From positions 124,001-188,000 of the forward strand of contig NZ_JALKBE010000006.1 of NCBI RefSeq assembly GCF_023015885.1: 64,000 bases of DNA, read 5' to 3'. This DNA is from Aliiroseovarius sp. S1123. GTDB lineage: Bacteria > Pseudomonadota > Alphaproteobacteria > Rhodobacterales > Rhodobacteraceae. Of this stretch, positions 49,016 to 57,443 are shown piece after piece. The notes beneath the pieces were generated by a model. It was not told the origin of the DNA, searched no databases, and saw nothing but the letters and a program-made list of their open reading frames with translations. The position numbers and the translations under genes were made by a program. Each line of letters begins with the position of its first letter. The stretch's first letter is position 1.

Positions 49016-50227
49016 TTAGAACTCGACCGGGCCGTCCAGTTCGTGGACCTGCCACGGCAGGCCGTGGTCGTTCAGCATGTCCATGAAGTTGTCGGGGTCC
49101 AGCTGCTCCATGTTCCAGACGCCGGGTTCGACCCAGTTGCCTTTCAGAACCTGCGCCGCGCCGATCATGGCGGGAACGCCGGTGGTGTAGGACACAGCCT
49201 GCGACCCAACCTCGGCGTAGCACTCTTCGTGGTCGCAGATGTTGTAGATGTAGAAGGTCTTTTCACCCGAGCCGTCCTTGGCCTGACCGGTCGCAATGTC
49301 GCCAATGCAGGCCTTGCCCTTCGTTTCGGCACCCAGATCGCCGGGATCGGGCAGCAGGGTTTTCAGAAATTGGATCGGGATGATTTCCTGACCGTCATGC
49401 ATCACCGGATCAATCCGGGTCATGCCGACATTTTCCAGCACCTTGGCGTGCATGATATAGGCGTCACCGAAGGTCATCCAGAAGCGCGCGCGCTCGATCT
49501 CGGGGAAGTGGGTCGACAGGCTCTCCAGCTCCTCGTGATACATCAGGTACATGTTCTTGTTGCCGATCGCCGGAAAGTCGAACTCGACCTTGGTGGTCAT
49601 GGCCGGGCTGGTCTTCCATTCGCCACCTTCCCAGTGGCGCACCTCGGCCAGCACTTCGCGCAGGTTGATTTCCGGGTTGAAGTTGGTGGCAAACTCCTGA
49701 TCGTTCGAGCCGCCATTGGCGTCCAGAATGTCGATCTGGCGGATGGTGTCCAGCTTGTGCTTTTTCAGCCAGGTCGCAAAGACCGAGGTCACACCCGGAT
49801 CAAAGCCCGAGCCCAGAATGGCGGTCAGACCGGCTTCTTTGAAGCGCTCCTGATAGGCCCATTGCCAGTGATATTCGAACTTGGCCACGTCCTCGGGTTC
49901 ATAGTTCGCGGTGTCCAGATAGTGGCAGCCCGCCTCAAGACAGGCGTCCATCAGAACCAGATCCTGATAGGGCAGGGCGAGGTTCACAAGGATCTCGGCG
50001 CCGGTTTCGCGGATCAGCTTGACGGTGTCTTCGACCTTGTAAGCGTCCAGTTCGGCGGTCTTGATGTCCACGCCCACGCGCTCTTTCACGCTGGCGGCAA
50101 TGGCATCACATTTCGACTTGGTCCGGCTTGCCAGCGTGATCTCGGTGAAGATATCCGCGTTCATTGCCATTTTGTGCACAGCGGCATGGCTGACGCCACC
50201 GGCACCTACGACGAGTGTCTTTCCCAT
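49016..50227 (-). CDS. Carboxyspermidine (carboxynorspermidine) dehydrogenase
   Basis: Saccharopine-dehydrogenase-like enzyme that joins putrescine and aspartate semialdehyde with NADPH to give carboxyspermidine. The 403-residue product begins GKTLVVGAGGVSHAAVHKMA, a Rossmann nucleotide loop. Further conserved parts are NLALPYQDLVLMDACLEAG near 84, HYLDTANYE, GSGFDPGVTSVFATW near 140 and YTTGVPAMIGAAQVL near the end. The sequence alone could be Lys9-type saccharopine dehydrogenase; the neighbours speA, nspC and speB make the polyamine role almost certain. It ends 76 bases before nspC. Confidence 0.92.
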   Translation of the reverse strand: MGKTLVVGAGGVSHAAVHKMAMNADIFTEITLASRTKSKCDAIAASVKERVGVDIKTAELDAYKVEDTVKLIRETGAEILVNLALPYQDLVLMDACLEAGCHYLDTANYEPEDVAKFEYHWQWAYQERFKEAGLTAILGSGFDPGVTSVFATWLKKHKLDTIRQIDILDANGGSNDQEFATNFNPEINLREVLAEVRHWEGGEWKTSPAMTTKVEFDFPAIGNKNMYLMYHEELESLSTHFPEIERARFWMTFGDAYIMHAKVLENVGMTRIDPVMHDGQEIIPIQFLKTLLPDPGDLGAETKGKACIGDIATGQAKDGSGEKTFYIYNICDHEECYAEVGSQAVSYTTGVPAMIGAAQVLKGNWVEPGVWNMEQLDPDNFMDMLNDHGLPWQVHELDGPVEF

Positions 50228-50242
50228 GATGATCTCCTGTGG

Positions 50243-52132
50243 TTATTCAAAGTAAGTGTAACCGTTCATCGAGCCGCGATAGGCATCGATGAGGGTCTTG
50301 CGTTCATTGGCTTGGATCGATCCGGCGGAAATCGCTTCGTCCACCATCTTGCGGAAGGCGGCGATACAGTCGGCCGGGTCGTATTCAACGTAGGACAGAA
50401 CCTCGGCAATGGTGTCGCCTTCTTGTTCGTGAAGCAAGTCAAAGCCGCCATCTTCACGCAGGTCGATGGTCACGACGTTCGTGTCCCCGAACAGGTTGTG
50501 CAGGTCGCCTAGCGTTTCCTGATAGGCACCGACAAAGAACACGCCCAGATAATAGGGCTGGTCTTCGGGCAGCGAATGCACCGGCAAAGAAGGCGAGATG
50601 TCGCCCGCCAGAATGAACTTGTCCATCTTGCCGTCGCTGTCGCAGGTGATGTCCGACAGAACCGCACGGCGGTCGGGTTCCTGATCCAACATTTGCAGCG
50701 GAATGATCGGGTGCAACTGGTCAATCGCCCAGACATCCGGCAACGATTGGAAGACCGAGAAGTTGCAGTGATAGACGTCCGCGATCTTCTGCAGCTCTTT
50801 GTCCAGATCGCCCGACTGTTCCGTCCCGCGTGCGATGTCTTTGATCCGCGCCATCAGGTTCAGATAGATCCGTTCGGCCCGTGCCATCTGCCGCAGGTCC
50901 ACATGGCTGCGGCGGAAGAGCGCGCGGAGTTCATCGCGATAGAAGCGGGCATCGTTCCAGCATTCCTGAACGCGGTCCGGCACCAGATAGCCCGAGATTG
51001 CGGCAAGGTCTGCGACAAGGTGATGGTCATCCGGTTCGACCGCGGGGGCGTCGGGCGCGTCGTAGAGCGTGCTTTCCAGCACGTCGAAGATCAGCATCGA
51101 AGACGTTGCCGAGACCGCGCGGCCGCTTTCAGTGACCAGAATGGGGTGCTCTAGGCCCTCTTCGTCCATCGCATATCCCACGGTCTCGACCACATTGGCG
51201 CAGTATTCGGCCATCGTGTAGTTGATCGAGTTTTCCGCCGCGCGCTTTTCGCCCGTATAGTCGACGCCCAGACCGCCGCCCAGATCCAGATGGGTCAGCG
51301 GCGCGCCCTCGCGGGTCAGTTCGGCGAAATAGCGGCAGGCTTCGGTCGCGGCGCGGCGCACGTCGTTCACGTCGGGCACCTGCGACCCCAGATGAGAGTG
51401 CTGCAGCTTCAGGCAGTGCAGCAAGTTCTCGCCTCGCAGGCGATCAACCACGCGCAAAAGCTGGTCAGTGTTCATGCCAAAGGCCGACCGATCACCTGAG
51501 CTGCTTTGCCATTTGCCGCCGATCTGGTTGGTCAGCTTGACCCGCACACCCAACAGCGGATCAATCCCCAACTCTTGGGCGACTTCGATCACGATCTCGG
51601 CTTCCTTGGGGCTTTCCAGCACGATTACCGTGTTAAAGCCCACGCGGCGCGACAGAATGGCCAGCCGGACAAACTCGGCATCTTTAACGCCATTGCAGAC
51701 GATCAGCGCGTCCTTCGACAGGCGGTGGGCTAGCGCGATCACCAGTTCAGGCTTGGACCCGGCCTCGAGCCCATAGTCATACTGGCGGCCGAACTCGACG
51801 ATGCGGTCCACGACCTGCGCTTGCTGGTTCACCTTAATCGGAAACACGCCGCGATAGGGCGCGCGATAGCCCGTCTTGGCGATGGCCGCAGCGAAGCTGT
51901 CATTCAGGTGCTGGATTTCCGACTCGAGGAAACTTTTCACACGCAGAACAAGCGGGCTGGCGATGCCACGCTGGCGCAGATCGCTCAGGATATGCGGCAG
52001 GCTGAGCGGTGTCGTGTCCGGATGGGCCGGGTCACACAGTGCAACATCGCCGTTCGGCAGAACCGAGAGAAGGCCTTTGCTCCAACGGTCGATGCCGTAA
52101 ATGGAGTCGGAAAGCGGTTGTCCTTTGGGCAT
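50243..52132 (-). CDS. speA: Biosynthetic arginine decarboxylase
   Basis: PLP- and magnesium-dependent decarboxylation of arginine to agmatine. The 629-residue product has the typical long SpeA layout. The PLP lysine is in VFPIKVNQQAQVVD near residue 95, HSHLGSQVPDVNDVRRAA is near 245, THLDLGGGLGVDYTG near 275 and the C-terminal catalytic region has VGAYQETLGDLHNLFGDTN near 535. It is the first gene of the operon speA, carboxyspermidine dehydrogenase, nspC, speB, which supplies putrescine and spermidine from arginine. A palindrome sits in its upstream region, about 140 bases before the start. Confidence 0.95.
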   Translation of the reverse strand: MPKGQPLSDSIYGIDRWSKGLLSVLPNGDVALCDPAHPDTTPLSLPHILSDLRQRGIASPLVLRVKSFLESEIQHLNDSFAAAIAKTGYRAPYRGVFPIKVNQQAQVVDRIVEFGRQYDYGLEAGSKPELVIALAHRLSKDALIVCNGVKDAEFVRLAILSRRVGFNTVIVLESPKEAEIVIEVAQELGIDPLLGVRVKLTNQIGGKWQSSSGDRSAFGMNTDQLLRVVDRLRGENLLHCLKLQHSHLGSQVPDVNDVRRAATEACRYFAELTREGAPLTHLDLGGGLGVDYTGEKRAAENSINYTMAEYCANVVETVGYAMDEEGLEHPILVTESGRAVSATSSMLIFDVLESTLYDAPDAPAVEPDDHHLVADLAAISGYLVPDRVQECWNDARFYRDELRALFRRSHVDLRQMARAERIYLNLMARIKDIARGTEQSGDLDKELQKIADVYHCNFSVFQSLPDVWAIDQLHPIIPLQMLDQEPDRRAVLSDITCDSDGKMDKFILAGDISPSLPVHSLPEDQPYYLGVFFVGAYQETLGDLHNLFGDTNVVTIDLREDGGFDLLHEQEGDTIAEVLSYVEYDPADCIAAFRKMVDEAISAGSIQANERKTLIDAYRGSMNGYTYFE

Positions 52133-52268
52133 TCGAACAAACCTATTCTAGAGGAAAATTGTAGAAGGAGGGGGAGAGTGGGCGTGCGGCGTCACTGCCG
52201 CGCAGGACTACGCGGGTTCGATTTGTCCAGCATTATTGAAATGAAGCCATTTCATCAGCGCATTCTCC

Positions 52269-52288
52269 TGTCCGGGCCAGTCCGGACA
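52269..52288. promoter_or_regulatory. Palindrome upstream of speA
   Basis: TGTCCGG (52269-52275) and CCGGACA (52282-52288) are perfect 7-base arms around a 6-base spacer. They lie in the 194 bases between the speA start and the gap terminator; this may be an operator or a leader hairpin. The rest of that stretch shows nothing else I can name. Confidence 0.4.
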
Positions 52289-52326
52289 CAAAACCGCCGA
52301 TATATTTCGTTGAAATCTGAGTCAAT

Positions 52327-52357
52327 AAAAAAAAGACCCGCGCCTAACGGGCGGATC
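52327..52357 (-). terminator. Terminator of the gap transcript
   Basis: On the minus strand a 7-base-pair stem with one mismatch (52335-52341 with 52351-52357) is followed by eight Ts (52327-52334). A second, larger structure, GGCCTA/TAGGCC enclosing ACGGG/CCCGT (52381-52414), lies between it and the gap stop. Confidence 0.8.
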
Positions 52358-52420
52358 TTCAGTTGTTAGGAAGAGCGGGTGGCCTACGAAGCGACGGGTG
52401 TGCCCCGTTAGGCCGTTGTT

Positions 52421-53452
52421 TTAGCTTGCGAGCTTCAGGTTTTCTTGGGCCTTCAGCAGCTCTCCGATCCGGCGACCAGTGTCGATCATGCGGTTCGAGA
52501 AGCCCCATTCGTTGTCATACCAGCTAACCACACGCACCAAGCCATCTTCGGTGACCGCGGTCTGGGCCGAGGCAAAGCAGGACGAATGCGGGTCATGGTT
52601 GAAGTCGATCGACACCATCGGGTCGACTTCGTAGGACAGAATGCCTTTCAGCGAACCATTGGCGGCTTCAGCAATAGCGGCGTTAATTTCGTCACGTGTG
52701 ACCGGGCGCTCGGGCACAAAGCTTAGATCAACCAGCGATACGTTCGGGGTGGGAACGCGTATGGCAGAGCCTTCCAGCTTGCCTTTCAGTTCCGGCAGCA
52801 CCAGCGAGATGGCGCGCGCCGCCCCGGTCGAGGTCGGAACCATCGACATCGACGCTGCGCGCCCCCGGTAAAGGTCCTTGTGGTTTGTGTCGTGGCTGGG
52901 CTGATCGCCGGTAAAGGCGTGGATCGTGGTCATGTAGCCGGTCTTGATGCCAAAGGCGCGGTGCAGAACCATCGCCACGGGGGCAAGACAGTTGGTGGTG
53001 CACGAGGCGTTCGACACGATCACGTCCTCGGCGGTCAGGTCTGTGTGGTTTACGCCAAAGACCACGGTGCGGTCGGCATCTTTGCCTGGCGCCGAGATCA
53101 ACACCCGCTTCGAACCGCTTTGCAAAAGCCGTGCCGCCTGATCGCGCGCGGTGAACAGTCCAGTGCATTCATAGGCAATGTCGACATCGCCCCAGGGAAG
53201 ATCCTCGGGGTTGCGAATTGCCGTCAGACGGATGCTGCGCTGTCCAACAACAAGGGTATCGCCCTCGACAGAGACGGTTTCGCGAAGGCGGCCATGCACG
53301 CTGTCATATTTCAGCAGATGCGCGATATTCGTCGGTGGGGCCAGATCGTTGATGGCAACAACCTCGATGTCTTGGGCACCTTGTTCGATCAGGGCGCGCA
53401 GAACGCCGCGGCCAATACGTCCGAAACCGTTGATCGCGATTTTAAGTGTCAT
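52421..53452 (-). CDS. gap: Glyceraldehyde-3-phosphate dehydrogenase, type I
   Basis: Oxidises glyceraldehyde 3-phosphate with NAD and phosphate to 1,3-bisphosphoglycerate, in lower glycolysis and gluconeogenesis. The 343-residue protein has the N-terminal INGFGRIGRGVLRAL, Asp after the second strand (AINDL) favouring NAD, nucleophile Cys in SNASCTTNCLAP near 155, its partner His in TTIHAFTGDQ, and WYDNEWGFSNRM near the end. Two LacI-type operators lie 34-73 bases upstream. fruK-like fructokinase precedes it on the same strand, so the pair may be co-transcribed and also controlled internally. Confidence 0.94.
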   Translation of the reverse strand: MTLKIAINGFGRIGRGVLRALIEQGAQDIEVVAINDLAPPTNIAHLLKYDSVHGRLRETVSVEGDTLVVGQRSIRLTAIRNPEDLPWGDVDIAYECTGLFTARDQAARLLQSGSKRVLISAPGKDADRTVVFGVNHTDLTAEDVIVSNASCTTNCLAPVAMVLHRAFGIKTGYMTTIHAFTGDQPSHDTNHKDLYRGRAASMSMVPTSTGAARAISLVLPELKGKLEGSAIRVPTPNVSLVDLSFVPERPVTRDEINAAIAEAANGSLKGILSYEVDPMVSIDFNHDPHSSCFASAQTAVTEDGLVRVVSWYDNEWGFSNRMIDTGRRIGELLKAQENLKLAS

Positions 53453-53485
53453 GGTCTAATCCTCTTCGCGGTGTGCTCAGTGATG

Positions 53486-53525
53486 TGATAGCGCTAACAA
53501 ACTTGGCGCGTCTTTAGCGCTAACA
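53486..53525. promoter_or_regulatory. Two LacI-type operators upstream of gap
   Basis: Sites TGATAGCGCTAACA (53486-53499) and CTTTAGCGCTAACA (53512-53525) share the perfect core TAGCGCTA and are 26 bases apart, centre to centre. Each differs from the symmetric TGTTAGCGCTAACA at two positions. A third copy lies before the fructokinase gene. LacI-family repressors typically bind such sites with a central CG. Confidence 0.75.
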
Positions 53526-53535
53526 GAGCTGTATG

Positions 53536-54462
53536 TCAAAACTCTTCTGCCCATGGCGGGTTGGCACCGGCGCGTGACACGGTGATCGCTGCGGCTTTCG
53601 CACCATGCTCCATCGCCCGCTGCAGCGTGTCAGATGGCAGGGTCGCCAACTGGGTTTTTGTCAGGCATTCAAGTTCCGAAAGCTTGGCCAGAAAACCCGC
53701 GTTGAACGTATCTCCGGCGCCTACTGTGTCTTTGATTTCAACCCGTTGCGCGGGCACCCGAACCTCAGATCCATCTGCAAGAAAGCCGCTTGCGCCGTCT
53801 TTGCCACGGGTCATGATTACGACCGAAGGTCCACGTTCCATCAGCTTTGCTACTTTATCGCGCAGGGACAGAGGGGCGGGCAGCAGCCAGTCGAGGTCTT
53901 CGTCGGACACTTTGACGATATCTGACCTCGCGATCATGTGATCCAGCCGGGCGCGATAACGGTCGGGGTCGTCGATGAATCGGGGCCGGATGTTGGGATC
54001 AATCATCACCACGCGCGCGGCAGCTTCCCGTTCCAAGAGTGCGGCATAGGTGTCGGCGGCGGGTTCGCTGGCCAAGCTGATCCCACCAAAGAACAGCGCA
54101 GAGACGTGGGCAGATATCTTGGGCAGATCAGCCGCTTCAATCATGCGGCTGGCCGAGTTTTCGTCAAAGAAGCTGTAGGTCGCCTGCCCATCAACGAGCC
54201 GCACAAAAGCCAATGTTGTGGGGCGGTCCGAGGTCATCACGTGCGCGGTGTCGACATGACTGGCCTTGAGGGACTCGATTAACTGCCGCCCGAACAAATC
54301 GGTGGACAGCCCGGTCAGCATCCCGGTCTGCACGCCCAACCGGCCCAAGGCAATGGCGGTATTGAACACCGCCCCGCCGGAATGCGGCACGAACCCGTCC
54401 GGGCCAGCCGTCGTCGGGGTCGGGATCATGTCAATCAGGGCTTCTCCGCAACAAAGGATCAC
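53536..54462 (-). CDS. Fructokinase-like sugar kinase (PfkB family)
   Basis: A 308-residue carbohydrate kinase of the ribokinase/PfkB family. Visible signatures: GEALIDMIPT at the start, GGAVFNTAIALGRLG near residue 29 (PfkB signature 1) and the C-terminal signature with catalytic Asp in DTVGAGDTFNAGFLAKL near 245. The substrate is most likely fructose, as the N-terminus and size match fructokinases, but 2-keto-3-deoxygluconate or other sugars cannot be ruled out. One LacI-type operator (54518-54531) lies 56 bases upstream of the start, and the gene lies between a sugar isomerase and gap, all on one strand. Confidence 0.87.
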   Translation of the reverse strand: MILCCGEALIDMIPTPTTAGPDGFVPHSGGAVFNTAIALGRLGVQTGMLTGLSTDLFGRQLIESLKASHVDTAHVMTSDRPTTLAFVRLVDGQATYSFFDENSASRMIEAADLPKISAHVSALFFGGISLASEPAADTYAALLEREAAARVVMIDPNIRPRFIDDPDRYRARLDHMIARSDIVKVSDEDLDWLLPAPLSLRDKVAKLMERGPSVVIMTRGKDGASGFLADGSEVRVPAQRVEIKDTVGAGDTFNAGFLAKLSELECLTKTQLATLPSDTLQRAMEHGAKAAAITVSRAGANPPWAEEF

Positions 54463-54517
54463 GCGTCTCTCCTGTTTGGGTGTCTGCGACAGGCAAAATG
54501 TTCAGCTTTCCGGCATC

Positions 54518-54531
54518 TGTTAACGCTAACA
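54518..54531. promoter_or_regulatory. LacI-type operator upstream of the fructokinase gene
   Basis: TGTTAACGCTAACA differs by one base from the perfect palindrome TGTTAGCGCTAACA and matches the two sites before gap. It indicates joint control of the kinase and GAPDH by one LacI-family repressor encoded elsewhere. Confidence 0.75.
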
Positions 54532-54573
54532 GTCACCAAAGTCAAAGGCCGGTTTGTCGAAGGCCATCAATTG

Positions 54574-55260
54574 TCAGTCAAACCACGTGCCGTAGTCGCT
54601 GACCAGCAGATGCGTGGGGGCTTGGTCTTCCTCGATCTCGGCAAAGCGACCGATGGGTGCGCGAAAAATGTTGTCGGTCTCGTCGTCATTCACCGTCGAG
54701 ACTTCGCCAATCAGAACGTCGCCCCCTTCGCCCCAGAAGGCGTGCCAGTCGCCGGGCATCAGCGTCACACTTTCGCCGGGGGCGAGTTTCAGTTTCTCTC
54801 CGGCAGCAAAGTCGCGCCGGATCCCGTCGCAATAGACCGTGCCGCCACGATCCTCGGCGAAATTGCCATCATCATCCGAGCCATAAAGCTCGATCACCAG
54901 CGTCGCACCGCCCCGGTTGATGATGTCCTCGGCCTTGATGACATGGGTGTGCATCGGGCTAAGCTGATCCTGCCGCGAGATCAGCAGTTTCTCGGCATAA
55001 CACATGCCTCCGCCGCGCTGCAGATCGGTAAGCCGCCCGTTGCGCAGGGTGAACAGGAATAACCCCATTTCGTCAAATCGCCCATCGCCGTAATCCGTGA
55101 TGTCCCAGCCACAACGTGCGGTGATCACGTTTTGGGCTACGTCACGCTTGGCTTTGAATTCATCGGGCGTCCAATAGGCAAAGGGCGGCAAGACGAAGCC
55201 ATAGTGGCGGATCATCTCGTCCGCTTCCGCCATGATCTGGTTAATTCGAGAGCGTTTCAT
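54574..55260 (-). CDS. D-lyxose/D-mannose family sugar isomerase
   Basis: A 228-residue cupin-fold isomerase of the D-lyxose ketol-isomerase family, which interconverts D-lyxose with D-xylulose and often D-mannose with D-fructose. Metal-binding cupin residues are seen in SPMHTHVIKAEDIINRGG (near 105) and in LMPGDWHAFWGEGGD (near 170). It begins MKRSRINQIMAEADEMIRHY. Fructose made here could feed the adjacent fructokinase, a short mannose-to-fructose-6-phosphate route; that is inference. The start could also be a GTG at 55284, adding 8 residues. Confidence 0.85.
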   Translation of the reverse strand: MKRSRINQIMAEADEMIRHYGFVLPPFAYWTPDEFKAKRDVAQNVITARCGWDITDYGDGRFDEMGLFLFTLRNGRLTDLQRGGGMCYAEKLLISRQDQLSPMHTHVIKAEDIINRGGATLVIELYGSDDDGNFAEDRGGTVYCDGIRRDFAAGEKLKLAPGESVTLMPGDWHAFWGEGGDVLIGEVSTVNDDETDNIFRAPIGRFAEIEEDQAPTHLLVSDYGTWFD

Positions 55261-55416
55261 GCAAGGGTCCGTGTGAAGGGCCACCGCGCGGCGGCGACGA
55301 AGCTGTTAACTGACGAGCCCTGAATAGGGATTACTTCGCTAAGCGAGTCAAATGCCTATTTCGCGTCATCTCTACGAGGGCATCGCACGCAAGGATCGCA
55401 TGCGGGCTGGCAAGTC

Positions 55417-56138
55417 TTACCCGATCCTGCGCCCTTCGGACCACACCCCATGCAAGACCGGCGCATGTTCAAAGCGGGCGAACCGGATAAGGTCTGCGCG
55501 CTTGCCAATCGCAATCACACCCCGATCATCCAGCCCGACGGCCCGTGCGGGCGCGTGGGTGACGGTTCCCAAGCCGCGTGCGAGATCTCCCCACATGTCC
55601 CCCAGTTGAAGCGCGGCCAACATCAGGGACGAGGGCACGTAGTCCGATGACAGGATGTCCGAGAGGCCCAGTTCGGCCAGTTCTTCGGGCAGGGTTTCCG
55701 AACAAATCTCGGCGCGCAGATGCAGATGTGCGAGATCTTCAGCCCGCCCTTGGTGCGCAGGGTCAGGATTTCATCGGCAAGCGCACGGGCATATTTGCCA
55801 TAGTTCTTACGCCCGTCGGAATGGATCGAGCCCACCCGCAGCGCATCGTACACAGTGGTGGTCCCAACGGACGCAAGCTCGGCGTCATGGGCGACAATCG
55901 CCGCATCATGCGGCCAGTCCACCCGGGGGCGCGGACGGATGTGGCGCTCCAGATTGTCGGTGTGCAGCTCGACCAACCCCGGCGCGATGTAATCGCCACG
56001 GCAATCCTCTGCGCCCTGGGGCATGTGGGTGCCTGGCTCAATGTCGGTGATCTGGCCGTTGGTCACGGTCAAGGGACCGGTGATAACCTCGTTCTCCAGA
56101 ACAAGTTCGGCGTTGGCGAGGGTGAATGTCTGTGTCAT
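55417..56138 (-). pseudogene. phnM: phnM pseudogene (frameshift and central deletion)
   Basis: Remnant of the gene for alpha-D-ribose 1-methylphosphonate 5-triphosphate diphosphatase, a step of the C-P lyase pathway. The first 137 codons from 56138 encode a good PhnM N-terminus, including DYIAPGLVELHTDNLERH with metal-binding histidines. At about 55727 one base is missing (HH read as H) and the frame shifts. The shifted frame gives HLHLRAE, then jumps to a C-terminal part, LGLSDILSSDYVPSSLMLAAL, ending at 55417. About 240 codons remain of roughly 380, so the middle of the amidohydrolase barrel is gone. The remnant cannot encode an active enzyme. Confidence 0.88.
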
Positions 56139-56208
56139 CTGAATGTCACGCTTTACTGTCAGAGAAGGGCCGATTTTGGATAGCACAATCGGGCCGAAAG
56201 AGGGTGAA

Positions 56209-56910
56209 ATGCAGTTCAATCGCTATGCGATCTATTACACGGCGCCACAGGGGCCGTTGGCGGATTTCGGGGCCAGCTGGTTGGGATGGGACTTGGTTAC
56301 CGGTCGTGAGGTGCCCCACCAAACCCTGCCGGATTTGTCGCAGAACGAGATCGCAGAGATTACCCAGACCCCACGCAAATACGGGTTTCATGGCACCATC
56401 AAACCGCCCTTTCGTCTGGCCGACGGCTGCGACGCTGAAGGGCTTTTGCAGGCGTTTCAAAGTTCTGCACATCAGGTCGCCCCGGTCACGCTGGACGGCT
56501 TGAAACTGGCCCAGATCGGCCGGTTTCTGGCGCTGGTGGTCGACGGGGATCAGAGTGCTCTGGCGGGGTTGGCAGGGCGCATGGTGGCCGAGCTTGATCC
56601 GTTCCGCGCGCCTTCCGGTGACGAAGAGCTTGCCCGCCGCCGCGCAGCTAACCTGACGCCCAAGCAGGACGAGATGTTGGTGAAGTGGGGCTACCCTTAC
56701 GTCTTTGACGAGTTCAAATTCCACCTGACCCTGTCGGGCAAGCTGGACCCAAGCCGCGCCGCGCAGATTTGGGACGTGTTGGCGCCTCTGGTGGCCCCAA
56801 TCCTGCCGCGTCCGTTCAAGGTGCGCGATCTGACCCTTGTGGGGGAAGATGCGGATGGCCGGTTTCATGAGATTTCTCGCATTGCGCTGGGCGCAGCCGC
56901 GACGGCCTGA
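56209..56910 (+). CDS. DUF1045/phosphonate-operon protein, 2H-phosphoesterase-like
   Basis: A 233-residue cytoplasmic protein of the family found in phn operons (DUF1045). Two His-x-Thr motifs, FHGTIKPPF near residue 62 and FHLTLSGKL near 176, are arranged as in 2H phosphoesterases, which open cyclic phosphates. This suggests processing of a cyclic ribose phosphonate intermediate, but I know of no direct assay. The start at 56209 has AGGGTGAA. The frame is intact although neighbouring phnM, phnC and phnL are broken. Its last 46 bases overlap the end of phnN on the other strand. Confidence 0.85.
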   Translation: MQFNRYAIYYTAPQGPLADFGASWLGWDLVTGREVPHQTLPDLSQNEIAEITQTPRKYGFHGTIKPPFRLADGCDAEGLLQAFQSSAHQVAPVTLDGLKLAQIGRFLALVVDGDQSALAGLAGRMVAELDPFRAPSGDEELARRRAANLTPKQDEMLVKWGYPYVFDEFKFHLTLSGKLDPSRAAQIWDVLAPLVAPILPRPFKVRDLTLVGEDADGRFHEISRIALGAAATA

Positions 56911-57443
56911 TCGGCGAGCCGCGCAAGGATGGTTCGTACCGTCCCGTCCAGCGGGCCGTCATTCACCACGTTGATCACCGCCAGCCCGTCGGGCAGTTCC
57001 ACCTGCCGTGTGAGCCGCTTGGCGATGCTGTCCGCGCTTTCGCGCCCACGTGCGGCCAGACGTTGTGCCAGCACCTCGGGGTTTGCGCTCAGGTTCACCA
57101 CGATGAACCCGGGGAAGGCTATGTGGGCGTCCGTCAGCACCTTGCGCGACAGGTTGACCAGCGCATTGCGACCCTTATCCAGACAGGTCAGTTCGGTGTT
57201 CGGAATGCCATAGCGCAGGTCATGTGCAGGCCAGTGTAGCGCGAACCGGCCACAGGCCAGATCCGCGTCAAACGTGGCCGCGTCGCAGCCGTCAAACTGC
57301 TCGCCGCCCGCCGCATTGGGGTGGGTGATCACGCGCCGCACAAGGTGGAAATCGGCCGCCTTGGCTAGAGCCTCCATAACGCTATCCTTGCCGACGCCCT
57401 TGGGTCCGACAACGGCAATCGGTCGTCCGGGTGCGACAGCCAT
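56865..57443 (-). CDS. phnN: Ribose 1,5-bisphosphate phosphokinase PhnN
   Basis: Phosphorylates ribose 1,5-bisphosphate to PRPP, the last step of C-P lyase product recycling and a side route to PRPP. The 192-residue product has Walker A VVGPKGVGKDSVM at residues 11-23 and resembles guanylate kinases (RRVITHPNAAGGEQFDG near 37, FALHWPAHDLRYGIP near 67, VVNLSANPEVLAQRL). The frame is intact. Its ATG overlaps the stop of the broken phnL reading frame (TGATG), so translation would once have been coupled to phnL; now it must start without full translation of that gene. Confidence 0.9.
   Translation of the reverse strand: MAVAPGRPIAVVGPKGVGKDSVMEALAKAADFHLVRRVITHPNAAGGEQFDGCDAATFDADLACGRFALHWPAHDLRYGIPNTELTCLDKGRNALVNLSRKVLTDAHIAFPGFIVVNLSANPEVLAQRLAARGRESADSIAKRLTRQVELPDGLAVINVVNDGPLDGTVRTILARLADQAVAAAPSAMREIS

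Noticed and set aside
49043-50512. 489-codon frame antisense to the carboxyspermidine dehydrogenase and speA
   Set aside because: Antisense shadow with no recognisable domain.
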